DNA of 64,000 nt. Source: CBDHFF01 sp965262395 (GTDB taxonomy: Bacteria > Pseudomonadota > Alphaproteobacteria > Rickettsiales > Anaplasmataceae). Made by a program: the position numbers and the translations under genes. The notes beneath the pieces were generated by a model that did not search any database, was not told the DNA's origin, and saw only the letters and a list, made by a program, of their open reading frames with translations. Below are positions 12,141 to 20,525 of the stretch, piece after piece (the stretch's first letter is position 1; every line of letters starts with the position of its first letter). Location of the stretch: the NCBI GenBank assembly GCA_965262395.1, contig OZ253531.1, positions 1,426,001 to 1,490,000 of the forward strand, in the 5' to 3' direction.

Positions 12141-12246
12141 TATTGCAACGCTTAGCCAGAGCTTGTCACTTCGTAAAAAATATATTGATTTAACAATTCA
12201 CAAACTGTAGTATAGCCTGGCTTTTGTTTGTTTTGTTGACTACTGT

Positions 12247-12507
12247 GTGTGGAGTAATTTAATTGAAATAGGACTAATTATCTTAATGATGTTAGTGGTT
12301 ATAAAGTTCCTATTGGAACGCAATATATTTGATCGAATTATATTGAGCGGGCTGTTTTGTACACTCTCTATACTGTTTATTATCTGCATATCAGTTTTTG
12401 AAAACAAGCTGGAGTTTGTGGATGTATGTTTTGTGTACACATGTATCGGATTCTCATCGTTCTTAGGACTATTGAAGCTGGTTAAACATAATGACTTTAG
12501 CACTTAA
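12247..12507 (+). CDS. mnhF: Mrp/Mnh cation antiporter subunit F
   Basis: 86 residues with three hydrophobic helices, the size and build of MrpF/MnhF, a small membrane subunit of the multi-subunit Na+/H+ antiporter. The short polar loop with RNIFDRIILSG after the first helix is typical of the family. The start is GTG; no better in-frame ATG keeps the first helix. It is the first gene of a tightly packed plus-strand operon (F, G, B-like, B, C), which supports the call. Sequence similarity is weak enough that position and size carry much of the evidence. Confidence 0.75.
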   Translation: MWSNLIEIGLIILMMLVVIKFLLERNIFDRIILSGLFCTLSILFIICISVFENKLEFVDVCFVYTCIGFSSFLGLLKLVKHNDFST

Positions 12508-12525
12508 AAACAGTTGAGGTACGCC

Positions 12526-12813
12526 ATGATATCAGAGATAATTACATGCATAGGTTTATTCTTTGTATTTACGGGAATTGTAGGTATCTTTCGATTTCAT
12601 GATTTCGATACTAGGCTACACGCATTCGGAGTTATAGATAGTCTTGGTGTTCCTATAACCTTATTAGGGCTATTAACATTCATACCTTTATCACTGAATT
12701 CTATAAAAATTATTATTCTTATTCTCTTGTTCATGATTATGAGCGCAACATCAACGCATATAATATCCCATGCCAGAAGAACCTGCTCTACGGAGTACAA
12801 TGATGATAATTAA
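12526..12813 (+). CDS. mnhG: Mrp/Mnh cation antiporter subunit G
   Basis: 95 residues from ATG 12526. Three membrane helices with the family signature GIFRFHDFDTRLHAFG near residues 21-36 (the R-x-D-x-xxRLHA element of MrpG) followed by TLLGLL. The role is assembly or ion conduction in the Mrp complex. The C-terminus overlaps the start of the next gene by 14 bp, a sign of coupled translation. A frame start four codons upstream would need TTG. Confidence 0.88.
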   Translation: MISEIITCIGLFFVFTGIVGIFRFHDFDTRLHAFGVIDSLGVPITLLGLLTFIPLSLNSIKIIILILLFMIMSATSTHIISHARRTCSTEYNDDN

Positions 12814-13333
12814 CTCCATTAATCTTATTATGCTCTTACTAGTATTATTTCCAGTAATTATCTTAATTACTGATTGTTTACTCTCAATTACAATTTTAAT
12901 GTCTATGTTTAGCCTAACAATCTCATTATTTTATCTAAAGATGAATGCTCCAGACGTAGCAATAACAGAAGCAGCAGTAGGGGCAGGAGTGAGTACTTTA
13001 TTCATCTTTGCAGCATTGGCATTACTCAAAACCAGAAAGTCTAAATACAACTCCAAAAGCATAATCTTATTCTTGGGAATAATTTCATCCACAATAGCAA
13101 TAGTATATGCGCTAATGAACGAATTTTTGCCTCTGGGCAATCCATTGAACCCTATACATCAACCTGTATCTCAATTTTATATTACAAAAACAGATGAGCT
13201 AACTGGAATACCCAACATAGTAACAGCGATACTTGCCAGTTTTAGGGGTTATGATACGTTAATAGAAACCAGCGTTGTATTTGCAGCTGGTATAGCCATA
13301 TACTCCCTGTTAATGGAGGGCAAAAATGAATAA
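12800..13333 (+). CDS. Mrp antiporter MrpB-like subunit (DUF4040 type)
   Basis: 177 residues from ATG 12800, which has GGAG five bases upstream. The first half carries LKMNAPDVAITEAAVGAG, the element conserved in DUF4040/MnhB-type subunits and in the C-terminal part of MrpA. The second half has GIPNIVTAILASFRGYDTL, also typical of this family. Five or so membrane helices. In split Mrp systems this polypeptide replaces the C-terminal extension of the large MrpA subunit. Overlaps mnhB by 8 bp. Confidence 0.85.
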   Translation: MMIINSINLIMLLLVLFPVIILITDCLLSITILMSMFSLTISLFYLKMNAPDVAITEAAVGAGVSTLFIFAALALLKTRKSKYNSKSIILFLGIISSTIAIVYALMNEFLPLGNPLNPIHQPVSQFYITKTDELTGIPNIVTAILASFRGYDTLIETSVVFAAGIAIYSLLMEGKNE

Positions 13334-13745
13334 TAAAGTAATCATATTTATGACCTTGTTCATGCTGCCAATAATGTCAACCCTGGCCGTGTATGTACAA
13401 ATTCATGGAGATTATACTCCAGGAGGTGGATTCCAGGCTGGAGTCATAATGGCCACCGCATTTATAACATATGCCATCATCAAAAATCCACAAAAGGTTA
13501 TGGATATATTTTCAATCAATTCATTGGTAAAAATGTCATCATTTGGAGTATTAATTTATGCCAGCACAGGAGTTATATCCATTATAAAAAATAAAGAATT
13601 CTTGAATTATTCAGTGCTGAGCTCAAAGCCAGTAAGTGGACAACATATAGGAATATTAGCTGTTGAGGCAGGAGTAGGCATAACCGTATTTTCAACCATA
13701 TTATTAATATTCATACTAATAGCTAATAGGAATAACAAATGTTAG
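13326..13745 (+). CDS. mnhB: Mrp/Mnh cation antiporter subunit B
   Basis: 139 residues with four membrane helices. The signature HGDYTPGGGFQAGVI near residues 27-41 is diagnostic for MnhB. It is a membrane subunit of the Na+/H+ (or K+/H+) antiporter and acts in pH and Na+ homeostasis. Preceded by a GGAGG ribosome site inside the end of the previous gene and overlapping mnhC by 7 bp, so translation of B-like, B and C is coupled. Confidence 0.93.
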   Translation: MNNKVIIFMTLFMLPIMSTLAVYVQIHGDYTPGGGFQAGVIMATAFITYAIIKNPQKVMDIFSINSLVKMSSFGVLIYASTGVISIIKNKEFLNYSVLSSKPVSGQHIGILAVEAGVGITVFSTILLIFILIANRNNKC

Positions 13746-14074
13746 AGATACATTATTTAACATCCATTGCGATTATGATGTTAGGCATGGCCATAATTAT
13801 TTCAAGCGAAAACTTACTTAAAAAACTCATGGGACTAGCGATATTTCAAAATTCAGCACTAGTATTTTATATATCCACAGGCTACGTAAGCGACTCCTCG
13901 ATACCAATATTGAAAGAAGGCATTCAGTTATTCACCAACCCACTCCCACATGTTCTAATGTTAACCGCTATTGTTGTCGGCGTGGCCACATTTGCTCTAG
14001 GCCTAGCACTAATAATCAGAATAAAAGAAGAAACCAATACTATTGAAGAAAGAGAGATATTAGACAAATCATAA
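13739..14074 (+). CDS. mnhC: Mrp/Mnh cation antiporter subunit C (NuoK-like)
   Basis: 111 residues, three membrane helices, NuoK-like fold. GLAIFQNSALVFYISTGY is the MnhC/NuoK element and DPLPH is represented by NPLPHVLMLTAIVVGVA. It forms part of the proton path with MrpA/MrpD. The operon ends here: the large antiporter subunits (MrpA/MrpD) and MrpE do not follow, and the next 330 bp contain only a tRNA promoter. They must lie elsewhere in the genome or be missing. Confidence 0.92.
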   Translation: MLEIHYLTSIAIMMLGMAIIISSENLLKKLMGLAIFQNSALVFYISTGYVSDSSIPILKEGIQLFTNPLPHVLMLTAIVVGVATFALGLALIIRIKEETNTIEEREILDKS

Positions 14075-14345
14075 ATTAACATACAACAAAAATTTATCTT
14101 ATTAGGTCTTTCAATTTAATAAAAATAGGCCTGATTATTAACATGGCACACCAGCTGGATACTATATTTACCACAACAATGAATGACCTCCATTAGCATG
14201 ATGTAGGCAAATAATTTTTGGGGAAGTAGAAAATCTTTACAGATTCTGACGTAATACAATCTAAAAAATACTAATAATTACAGTAAATATAATGCAGTTA
14301 TTATAAATAAATGATCTAAATTAATTAAATCTACACAAAACTTTA

Positions 14346-14374
14346 TTGACAACAGAGTGTATTAAATATAACAT
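14346..14374 (+). promoter_or_regulatory. tRNA-Ala promoter
   Basis: TTGACA (14346-14351), a 17-bp spacer, and TAACAT (14369-14374), 34 bp before the tRNA 5' end. Confidence 0.7.
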
Positions 14375-14408
14375 CCCAGCTGTTAACTTCTGGTTATCGT
14401 TTTCTGGA

Positions 14409-14485
14409 GGGGGTGTAGCTCAGTTGGCTAGAGCATCTGCTTTGCAAGCAGAGGGTCGTCGGTTCGATTCCGACCACTTCCACCA
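14409..14485 (+). tRNA. tRNA-Ala (UGC anticodon)
   Basis: Full cloverleaf: acceptor GGGGGTG pairs with CACTTCC (two G-U pairs), then TAGCTCAG of the D arm and the anticodon loop TTTGCAA (anticodon TGC at 14443-14445). The T arm carries GGTTCGATTCC, the discriminator is A, and CCA is encoded (14483-14485). Confidence 0.97.
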
Positions 14486-14490
14486 CATTC

Positions 14491-14516
14491 AAAGCCTTAT
14501 CATGGCTGGGCTTTTG
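14491..14516 (+). terminator. Rho-independent terminator of tRNA-Ala
   Basis: AAAGCC (14491-14496) pairs with GGCTTT (14509-14514) around a 12-nt loop. The descending arm runs straight into TTTTG. It sits six bases after the CCA end. Confidence 0.7.
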
Positions 14517-14614
14517 TTAATATTCTTTTGTGAAAAATTTATTCACAATCATTTCAGCGCTACATTCAAACAGGATCTGATACTTACAAAGCTCTTCATG
14601 AGTAGTAATAGATG

Positions 14615-14999
14615 ATATTAAATCACTTGTAGATAGTAAAATTCACTGATCATAGGCATTAATATCTCTGCAAAAAATCAAGTTATGGCAATATTAAATC
14701 ACTTGTAGATAGTAAAATTCACGGATCATAGACATTAATATCTCTGCAGAAATCAAGTTATGGCAATATTAAATCACTTGTAGATAGTAAAATTCACGGA
14801 TCATAGTTATGCATTAATATCTCTGCAAACAATCAAGTTATGGCAATATTAAATCACTTGTAGATAGTAAAATTCACGGATCATAGACATTAATATCTCT
14901 GCAAAAAATCAAGTTATGGCAATATTAAATCACTTGTAGATAGTAAAATTCACGGATCATAGGCATTAATATCTCTGCAAACAATCAAGTTATGGCAAT
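14615..14999. repeat. Five tandem copies of a ~76-bp unit
   Basis: Units beginning ATATTAAATCACTTGTAG start at 14615, 14691, 14766, 14846 and 14922 (spacing 76, 75, 80, 76). Each holds TAGTAAAATTCACGGATCATAG and a variable stretch around TCTCTGCAAA. The copies differ by a few bases and small indels, so the array is older than the 165-bp one. No coding frame. It lies downstream of tRNA-Ala. Confidence 0.9.
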
Positions 15000-15239
15000 T
15001 CATCACCATAAGTATTGCACCTCATACCCACTATTGCTTCTAAATTAAAGAATAATGAACCCTACTGTATAAAAAAATTGCGGCACTATAGTTGTACTAA
15101 AGATAAGGTTCACTAATACACATAGGAAAATCCTAAACTTGAATGAAATTGTAATGCCACCAATAAAAAAGATGTTAATTCACTTTAAGGCTATAGAATT
15201 ACATGATTTATCAATCCGGACATTCTTACTAACAAATAG

Positions 15240-15375
15240 TACGGAAAATCAATGGGCGATTCCTATATGGCGCATCTGTAGGAATACGGAAAATCAATGG
15301 GCGATTCCTATATAGCGCATCTGTAGGAATACGGAAAATCAATGGGCGATTCCTATATGGCGCATCTGTAGGAAT
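15240..15375. repeat. Three tandem 45-bp units, each forming a hairpin
   Basis: ACGGAAAATCAATGGGCG begins at 15241, 15286 and 15331 (exact 45-bp period). Within each unit ATTCCTA and TAGGAAT form a perfect 7-bp inverted repeat around a 13-nt loop, so transcription would give three stem-loops in a row. The units differ at a single base (TATGG/TATAG). Confidence 0.9.
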
Positions 15376-15742
15376 AATTATTACCAAAATTTGAAATTAA
15401 AGATGAATATGCAGTAATATTATAAGGTAAACTTGTGATTCATCGATCAATGGAAGCCCTTAAATTTTATTACACACATCAGTTCGCCTAGTTAGTCATT
15501 TTCACAGACCACAGACCACAGACCACAGATATAGTAGTAATCATTAAGTCTTCCAGCGCAAATATTCACCCTGATTCACAAATCAATATTTGTTCTTATT
15601 TCAACATAATAATATAAAATTATCTCACTATACTATTCCTCAATCAACTAAGAATACAACGTAATTACAAGAGCAAATGTAATAATATTCTCGGTATGAA
15701 CAGCTCCTAGCCCCTGTTATGACCAATATCTCTTATTGAACA
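15376..15742. other. Gene-free stretch with a 7-bp microsatellite
   Basis: I see no gene. CACAGAC is repeated four times (15503-15530, last copy CACAGAT). The rest is AT-rich without clear hairpins. Confidence 0.6.
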
Positions 15743-18076
15743 TTAGCACATACCTTGAGTTTTAATTGCAGCTGTAATATCAGCTTGAATTTTAGCTTCA
15801 TCTTGTCTCACTACTGCCTGCGAACCACCAAGAAGAGAGGGCGGTGCGGTATCAGTCAATCTTTCCCTTTTATCCATACCAAGAATAGAGGGGGGCTCTG
15901 TGGTATGCAATTTTTTACTTGTATCCGTCGTAATTTTTGCGTCATCTTGTTCATTAAAAGAGGCTCCAGCGACTGCAGCACTGACCCCTGGCACTGTAAA
16001 GCCATTCTCCATTAATTTTTGATCAGAGGCAAGTGTAAACGCATTATACTCTGCGGCAAAGTCTGAAACTACAAGAAGAAAATTATCCTTTACCCATACA
16101 TATATCTCATTACTGATTTTTACTAAGTCTTTTAAGAAGAACTCTAAGAAGTTCGTTACCATCTTTTCTTGCTCTTCAGTACCATTAGAACTCATTACAC
16201 CCGTCAATTGATAGAAAACACCAGTATATATCGTATATAAACCTGTATTACACTGTAATTTATATATGGACGCCATTTTACCTGAATCTTGATCACTCTT
16301 TGAATGACGTGATTGCAAATTCTTATACTGCATTACATGAGTAAGGAATCTTCTAAAGAAACTTCTTTCGTTATGCTTTAGTATTGCATTTCGAAAGAAA
16401 TCACAAGCACTATGAATCTTCTTGGGATTTACTTCTTTTAACTCAGTTCTACAGAATTTTTCAAAATCAGATTTGATTTCACTAGGCGCAGTTCCCTCCT
16501 TCTCCTCTTCATTTATAGAGGTAATATCTTCAATTATCTTATTACAAGCCTTTAGAAAGTTATCACGATTACATACCATAGACTCATTATCATTAAATAC
16601 TTTATAGTATATTGCATTACATAATAATCCTAAATCTACTGGAAAATCTCCCCCCTTCTTAAGCCAAGAGAGAGAAGCATCCCTGCTTCTACGAAAACGA
16701 TCTTTATACGTATTTACTAACTCCGCAAAATAACCAAACATCCCATAAACACTATGCATACAAGGTAGATAGTCAATCATATCCGGAGAAACTCTGCGTA
16801 TTGAATACATTACGTTAAGGATCTCTTCTTTTCTATCAGGTGACAGACGTGGAAAATGCCATAATACTAGTATAAACTCTAGCAGCAATATATTCCTAGC
16901 ATAATCAGTAGTCCCTGCGAATGCCTTTGCATCCTTCAACCATAACTCCATTGTACCAAAATCATAATCAACATATCGCGTCTTTCCATCACCTGTTTCT
17001 ACAAATGCCATATTTAGTGATGAATATGAATCGTACTTATAGAGAAGAATATCTCTAACTACAGATGCAGCATAGCCTTTAAATTCTAGTTTGCTCACAA
17101 GGGTTGGTAAGTTATTGCTAACGGGTACAACACGATTATTTTTACTCATTGCTGATTTTGACATTAGAAACCCATTAACATTGACTACTTCTAATTTTGG
17201 TACATATCCACCAAGCCTCCTAACTAACTGCGTCGTCATAACCTCTTGAATCAGAGATTTTTTTGCCTGGTCCAACTGTCCTGTCTTTTGAATTGATAGA
17301 TAATTCTTATGCTGTTTATAAAACCAGACCTCATATTCATTTCTATAATGATTAACCTTACTTAATATCCCAACTGAAGAACAAGTATGATTCTTGACGC
17401 TGTATAAAATACTATCTACACCATTATGTTCATTGTTTAGTATGGTTCTCTTATGATTTTCAAGAAAAGTATTATCATCTAGAGCATTAAGAGCAACACT
17501 AGCCTCAGCCTCTTCTCCAGTTTTGAAATTACACCGTGCCTGAAAATCAATCTCCTTACTATGCTGCAATTTAAAAATTAAACCATCTTCTGGGTTCGAA
17601 AGAAATGTATCCTGATCTCTAGAACACAATAATCTAGCAAGAGTGTGTTCTAGAGGTTTTAACTTATATACTATTGGAGGGCCCTCTGCATTAGGGAAAG
17701 AAATCTTAAACTCATTAGGAACAAAAACCAATACCTCCTTCTCCCATCTATAAAAATCAGATTTCGACTCCGTACCATATAACACATGATCCTCAATCTC
17801 TCTCGTAGGATGAAATTCAAAATGAGGATTACCAGTGCTTACTTCTACAACAAGTAAAATTTCCCTTTCATCGCCTGGTTTAAATGATTTCAATTTCTCT
17901 AACAACGCCCTTGCCACTGCCTCAGAAAGCGTTATAAGCGTAGGATAATTCATAATGTCTGATCCTTCAGCTTCTGAAGTTTCTGTAGCTACACTTTGCT
18001 TCTTCATCTCTATCCAGGCTATATATTGGCGCAAATCACCTGCTGATAGCTTAATTCTACGTGCATGACCAGTCAT
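15743..18076 (-). CDS. Unknown 777-residue protein with possible kinase-like core
   Basis: No family recognised with confidence. The start ATG 18076 has AGGA eight bases upstream. No signal peptide or membrane segment. Residues 235-365 read like a distant protein- or lipid-kinase fold: a strand ending in WFYKQ (Lys 244), a helix with SLIQEV (Glu 268), VPKLEVVNVNGFLMSKSAM as hinge-like strand pairs, then YDSYSSLN (Asp 339 and Asn 345) and YVDYDFG (DFG at 362-364). The order Lys-Glu-(D..N)-DFG is what such folds require, but the spacing is unusual. The C-terminal part (about 400-700) is helical with one stretch resembling a four-helix domain. The last 80 residues are low complexity with repeated PPS(I/L)LG elements. 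A cytosolic or secreted effector kinase is possible; this is inference. Confidence 0.7.
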   Translation of the reverse strand: MTGHARRIKLSAGDLRQYIAWIEMKKQSVATETSEAEGSDIMNYPTLITLSEAVARALLEKLKSFKPGDEREILLVVEVSTGNPHFEFHPTREIEDHVLYGTESKSDFYRWEKEVLVFVPNEFKISFPNAEGPPIVYKLKPLEHTLARLLCSRDQDTFLSNPEDGLIFKLQHSKEIDFQARCNFKTGEEAEASVALNALDDNTFLENHKRTILNNEHNGVDSILYSVKNHTCSSVGILSKVNHYRNEYEVWFYKQHKNYLSIQKTGQLDQAKKSLIQEVMTTQLVRRLGGYVPKLEVVNVNGFLMSKSAMSKNNRVVPVSNNLPTLVSKLEFKGYAASVVRDILLYKYDSYSSLNMAFVETGDGKTRYVDYDFGTMELWLKDAKAFAGTTDYARNILLLEFILVLWHFPRLSPDRKEEILNVMYSIRRVSPDMIDYLPCMHSVYGMFGYFAELVNTYKDRFRRSRDASLSWLKKGGDFPVDLGLLCNAIYYKVFNDNESMVCNRDNFLKACNKIIEDITSINEEEKEGTAPSEIKSDFEKFCRTELKEVNPKKIHSACDFFRNAILKHNERSFFRRFLTHVMQYKNLQSRHSKSDQDSGKMASIYKLQCNTGLYTIYTGVFYQLTGVMSSNGTEEQEKMVTNFLEFFLKDLVKISNEIYVWVKDNFLLVVSDFAAEYNAFTLASDQKLMENGFTVPGVSAAVAGASFNEQDDAKITTDTSKKLHTTEPPSILGMDKRERLTDTAPPSLLGGSQAVVRQDEAKIQADITAAIKTQGMC

Positions 18077-18329
18077 AATTATATCCTCACAGCTTAGTTA
18101 TTAATCTTAATTTCATTATATAAAAGGTATTAATCTTAACTAATTTTAAACGTTAATCAATTAAATCGCAATATTAATAATAATTATTACTCGTACATCA
18201 CAACTCTAATGATCGACTTACTGAGCTAATATCCATGTAATCTGAGTAGAAATTTTATAAAAATAGAGGAGCCTGCCACTCTAATCATTAAGAGTATGCT
18301 CTGCACAAGCCTATAATAATTATACACTC
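18077..18329. other. AT-rich upstream region
   Basis: No gene and no strong promoter consensus seen. A promoter for the gene at 15743-18076 presumably lies here. Confidence 0.4.
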
Positions 18330-18333
18330 AATA

Positions 18334-18625
18334 GATTAAGCCATATGTAGGATACGAGTGATGCATTTAGTAGATTAAGCCATATATAAGGTGCGAGTTA
18401 TGCATTTAGTAGATTAAGCCATATATAAGGTGCGAGTGATGCATTTAGTAGATTAAGCCATATATAAGGTGCGAGTTATGCATTTAATAGATTAAGCCAT
18501 ATATAAGGTGCGAGTTATGCATTTAGTAGATTAAGCCATATATAAGGTGCGAGTTATGCATGTAGTAGATTAAGCCATATGTAGGATACGAGTTATGCAT
18601 TTAATAGATTGCATTATATATAAGA
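18334..18625. repeat. 39-bp tandem repeat, seven copies plus a partial
   Basis: GATTAAGCCATATRTA begins at 18334, 18373, 18412, 18451, 18490, 18529 and 18568, each exactly 39 bp apart; a degenerate eighth copy starts at 18607. The outer units share GTAGGATACGAG while the inner ones have ATAAGGTGCGAG, so the array seems to have grown from the middle. Each contains a GTTATGCAT or GTGATGCAT element. The region to 18821 holds no gene. Confidence 0.92.
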
Positions 18626-18821
18626 ATCGCCTCATATCACCTCATTTTTAAATAAGACAATACTCTCGTTGTATCAATTATTAAGGTCATAGCCGCATAC
18701 ATTAAAGTAAACTATTAACACATTATCATGATATTCTATGCGTTATACAATAAAGAACCGTGATAAATTACAGTGCTTCGTAAGTAATGAATCATACAAA
18801 AGATATCTATCAAGCAACAGT

Positions 18822-19739
18822 TTATTTATCGTAGCGTACTATTACACTGACTGCATCAATATGCTTACCTTCTCCAGGCCTAAGAATTGTAAGATCCCTA
18901 GTAGAACCAGATCGTGCAGACATAATTTTATACATATTGCTTTTACGTAATACCTTGCCATTAACTTGATCTATTATATCATTAACCTTAATGCCACTAC
19001 TCATAGCAACTCCGTCTTCTTTAATATCAACCACAACGTACTTACCTTTAAGATGCTTATCTATGCCTCGTTTGGTTATATCTATTTCACGTAGCACCTT
19101 CAATTCCGCACCAAAACTCAAATAATTGTAGAAATAGTCCATATATCCCCTGACATAATGATCAGGAAAATATAGGATGGAAGAATTATAATTATTATAT
19201 ACAACTCTAGCCTCATAACCTCGTCCAACTCCCAAGGATTTTTCCAGTCTATTTCTATCTAGATCTGCATAAGTTCCTTCTCTACAATACGCAAGAGATT
19301 TATGTTCAATATTAGATCTAACATCAACTTTAGTGCCGTCAACATCTATCAAATTTCTAGTATCAGGACATTTCGGATAATAACGAGCTGACTTACTCAT
19401 TTTGAGAAAAATATTATTACTTGTAATACTCGTGTAAGGCTTGGAGTTAGGATATGTAGTGTTTACCAAATACACACCATGCTTATATACAGGGTCTTCA
19501 CCATTGCCAATTGCGGAATCATCCCTTGATGCAACAAGCTGATAAGAGACTTTCACCCCCCAAGGCATAGACTTTGAAAGAATAGGCGCAGTATATGTAT
19601 CTTCTGACTCTAATGCATCAGCTGATCTATGTTTTATCTCATAAAAAGTTCTATCAGTAAGGTCTAATCCCTCATGTTTACCATTACACGCTGAAACTCC
19701 CAGCAACATCAGAAAAACAACGAAATACCTATTAAGCAT
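18822..19739 (-). CDS. PDZ-domain lipoprotein
   Basis: 305 residues from ATG 19739 (the longer frame would start with TTG). The N-terminus MLNRYFVVFLMLLGVSAC is a lipoprotein signal with lipobox GVSAC, so the mature protein would start at Cys 18 and be lipid-anchored in an envelope membrane. The middle part is unrecognised and carries three further Cys. The last ~80 residues (GKYVVVDIKEDGVAMSSGI..NDIIDQVNGK) match a PDZ domain of the HtrA/CtpA kind, with the GI-x-x-ND-I-I element that forms the peptide groove. No protease catalytic triad is visible. It may tether or present substrates in the periplasm. Confidence 0.8.
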   Translation of the reverse strand: MLNRYFVVFLMLLGVSACNGKHEGLDLTDRTFYEIKHRSADALESEDTYTAPILSKSMPWGVKVSYQLVASRDDSAIGNGEDPVYKHGVYLVNTTYPNSKPYTSITSNNIFLKMSKSARYYPKCPDTRNLIDVDGTKVDVRSNIEHKSLAYCREGTYADLDRNRLEKSLGVGRGYEARVVYNNYNSSILYFPDHYVRGYMDYFYNYLSFGAELKVLREIDITKRGIDKHLKGKYVVVDIKEDGVAMSSGIKVNDIIDQVNGKVLRKSNMYKIMSARSGSTRDLTILRPGEGKHIDAVSVIVRYDK

Positions 19740-19880
19740 ACTCAAAACCAACAATGTAATATATCAAGCCGGCCACATGATAAAGCATAACAAATATGAA
19801 GTCAAAGATTAAATATATTATATATTATATATAAATATTTAATGACTACTACATGTGTGATCTACAAATAAATATAATGC

Positions 19881-20318
19881 CTAATAGTGCTCATCTGGCT
19901 CTTCTTCTTGTTCCAAGCGTTTTTGAATAGTATCACTATGATGCATATTAGAGAAAGTATACAAGAACTCATCACTAGGATGGTCATCAGAACCCTCAAC
20001 AACTAATCTCGTGCTATAACTGAATATTTCTCCCTTAGGACCATGCAAGCACTCGGCCTCAGATTTGATCTTATTGCCCTTCATTCCAAGCGCAGTAAAA
20101 CTAAAAGAACTTATAGATCTATGCTGACTCGGCAAAAACATGGTAGGTTGGCGGTCAATGACCTTAAATGTTTCCTGTCTGAATACTGTTTTCTTTACCT
20201 TCGCAATGCATTTGTTAAGGTTGCTCTTAGCAGTCACAAAGGCACCTGAGCGATCCGGAACCATCAACAACATCACAGCAACAACAAAAAATGCTAAAAA
20301 TCTAAAACACAATCTCAT
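19881..20318 (-). CDS. Small secreted protein, unknown
   Basis: 145 residues if started at ATG 20318, where GGAA lies about eight bases upstream and the N-terminus becomes a standard signal peptide (MRLCFRFLAFFVVAVMLL, likely cut after SGA near residue 26). A longer frame adds 17 residues without support. The mature part is hydrophilic with two Cys (about residues 37 and 90) and an acidic Glu-rich tail (EQEEEPDEHY). No family recognised. Lies 141 bp upstream of the PDZ lipoprotein on the same strand; the pair may be one transcript. Confidence 0.7.
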   Translation of the reverse strand: MRLCFRFLAFFVVAVMLLMVPDRSGAFVTAKSNLNKCIAKVKKTVFRQETFKVIDRQPTMFLPSQHRSISSFSFTALGMKGNKIKSEAECLHGPKGEIFSYSTRLVVEGSDDHPSDEFLYTFSNMHHSDTIQKRLEQEEEPDEHY

Positions 20319-20525
20319 GCCAAATTCCAATTCGATTAACATGCCCTTATTAGAATAAAAGAAGAGCAATATGTCAATAATAATATAACAAATTTAATTC
20401 TAAAAACAGCATTAAACTAAACATGTGTTGCATATAAGCAATTAGCTTAACAAATTCAGATTGCAAAATGCATATAATTATTGCACAATATAATAAGCAT
20501 ACAATCTAATTTAAGAGGGCATAAT

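Noticed and set aside
12150..12235. AGCCAG...CTGGCT followed by T-rich DNA as a terminator
   Set aside because: The arms are only six bases and lie over 60 nt apart.
14346..14615. Plus-strand frame of 89 codons
   Set aside because: Contains the whole tRNA-Ala gene and its terminator.
14615..15375. Possible CRISPR array
   Set aside because: Repeat units abut directly without unique spacers, and no cas genes are near.
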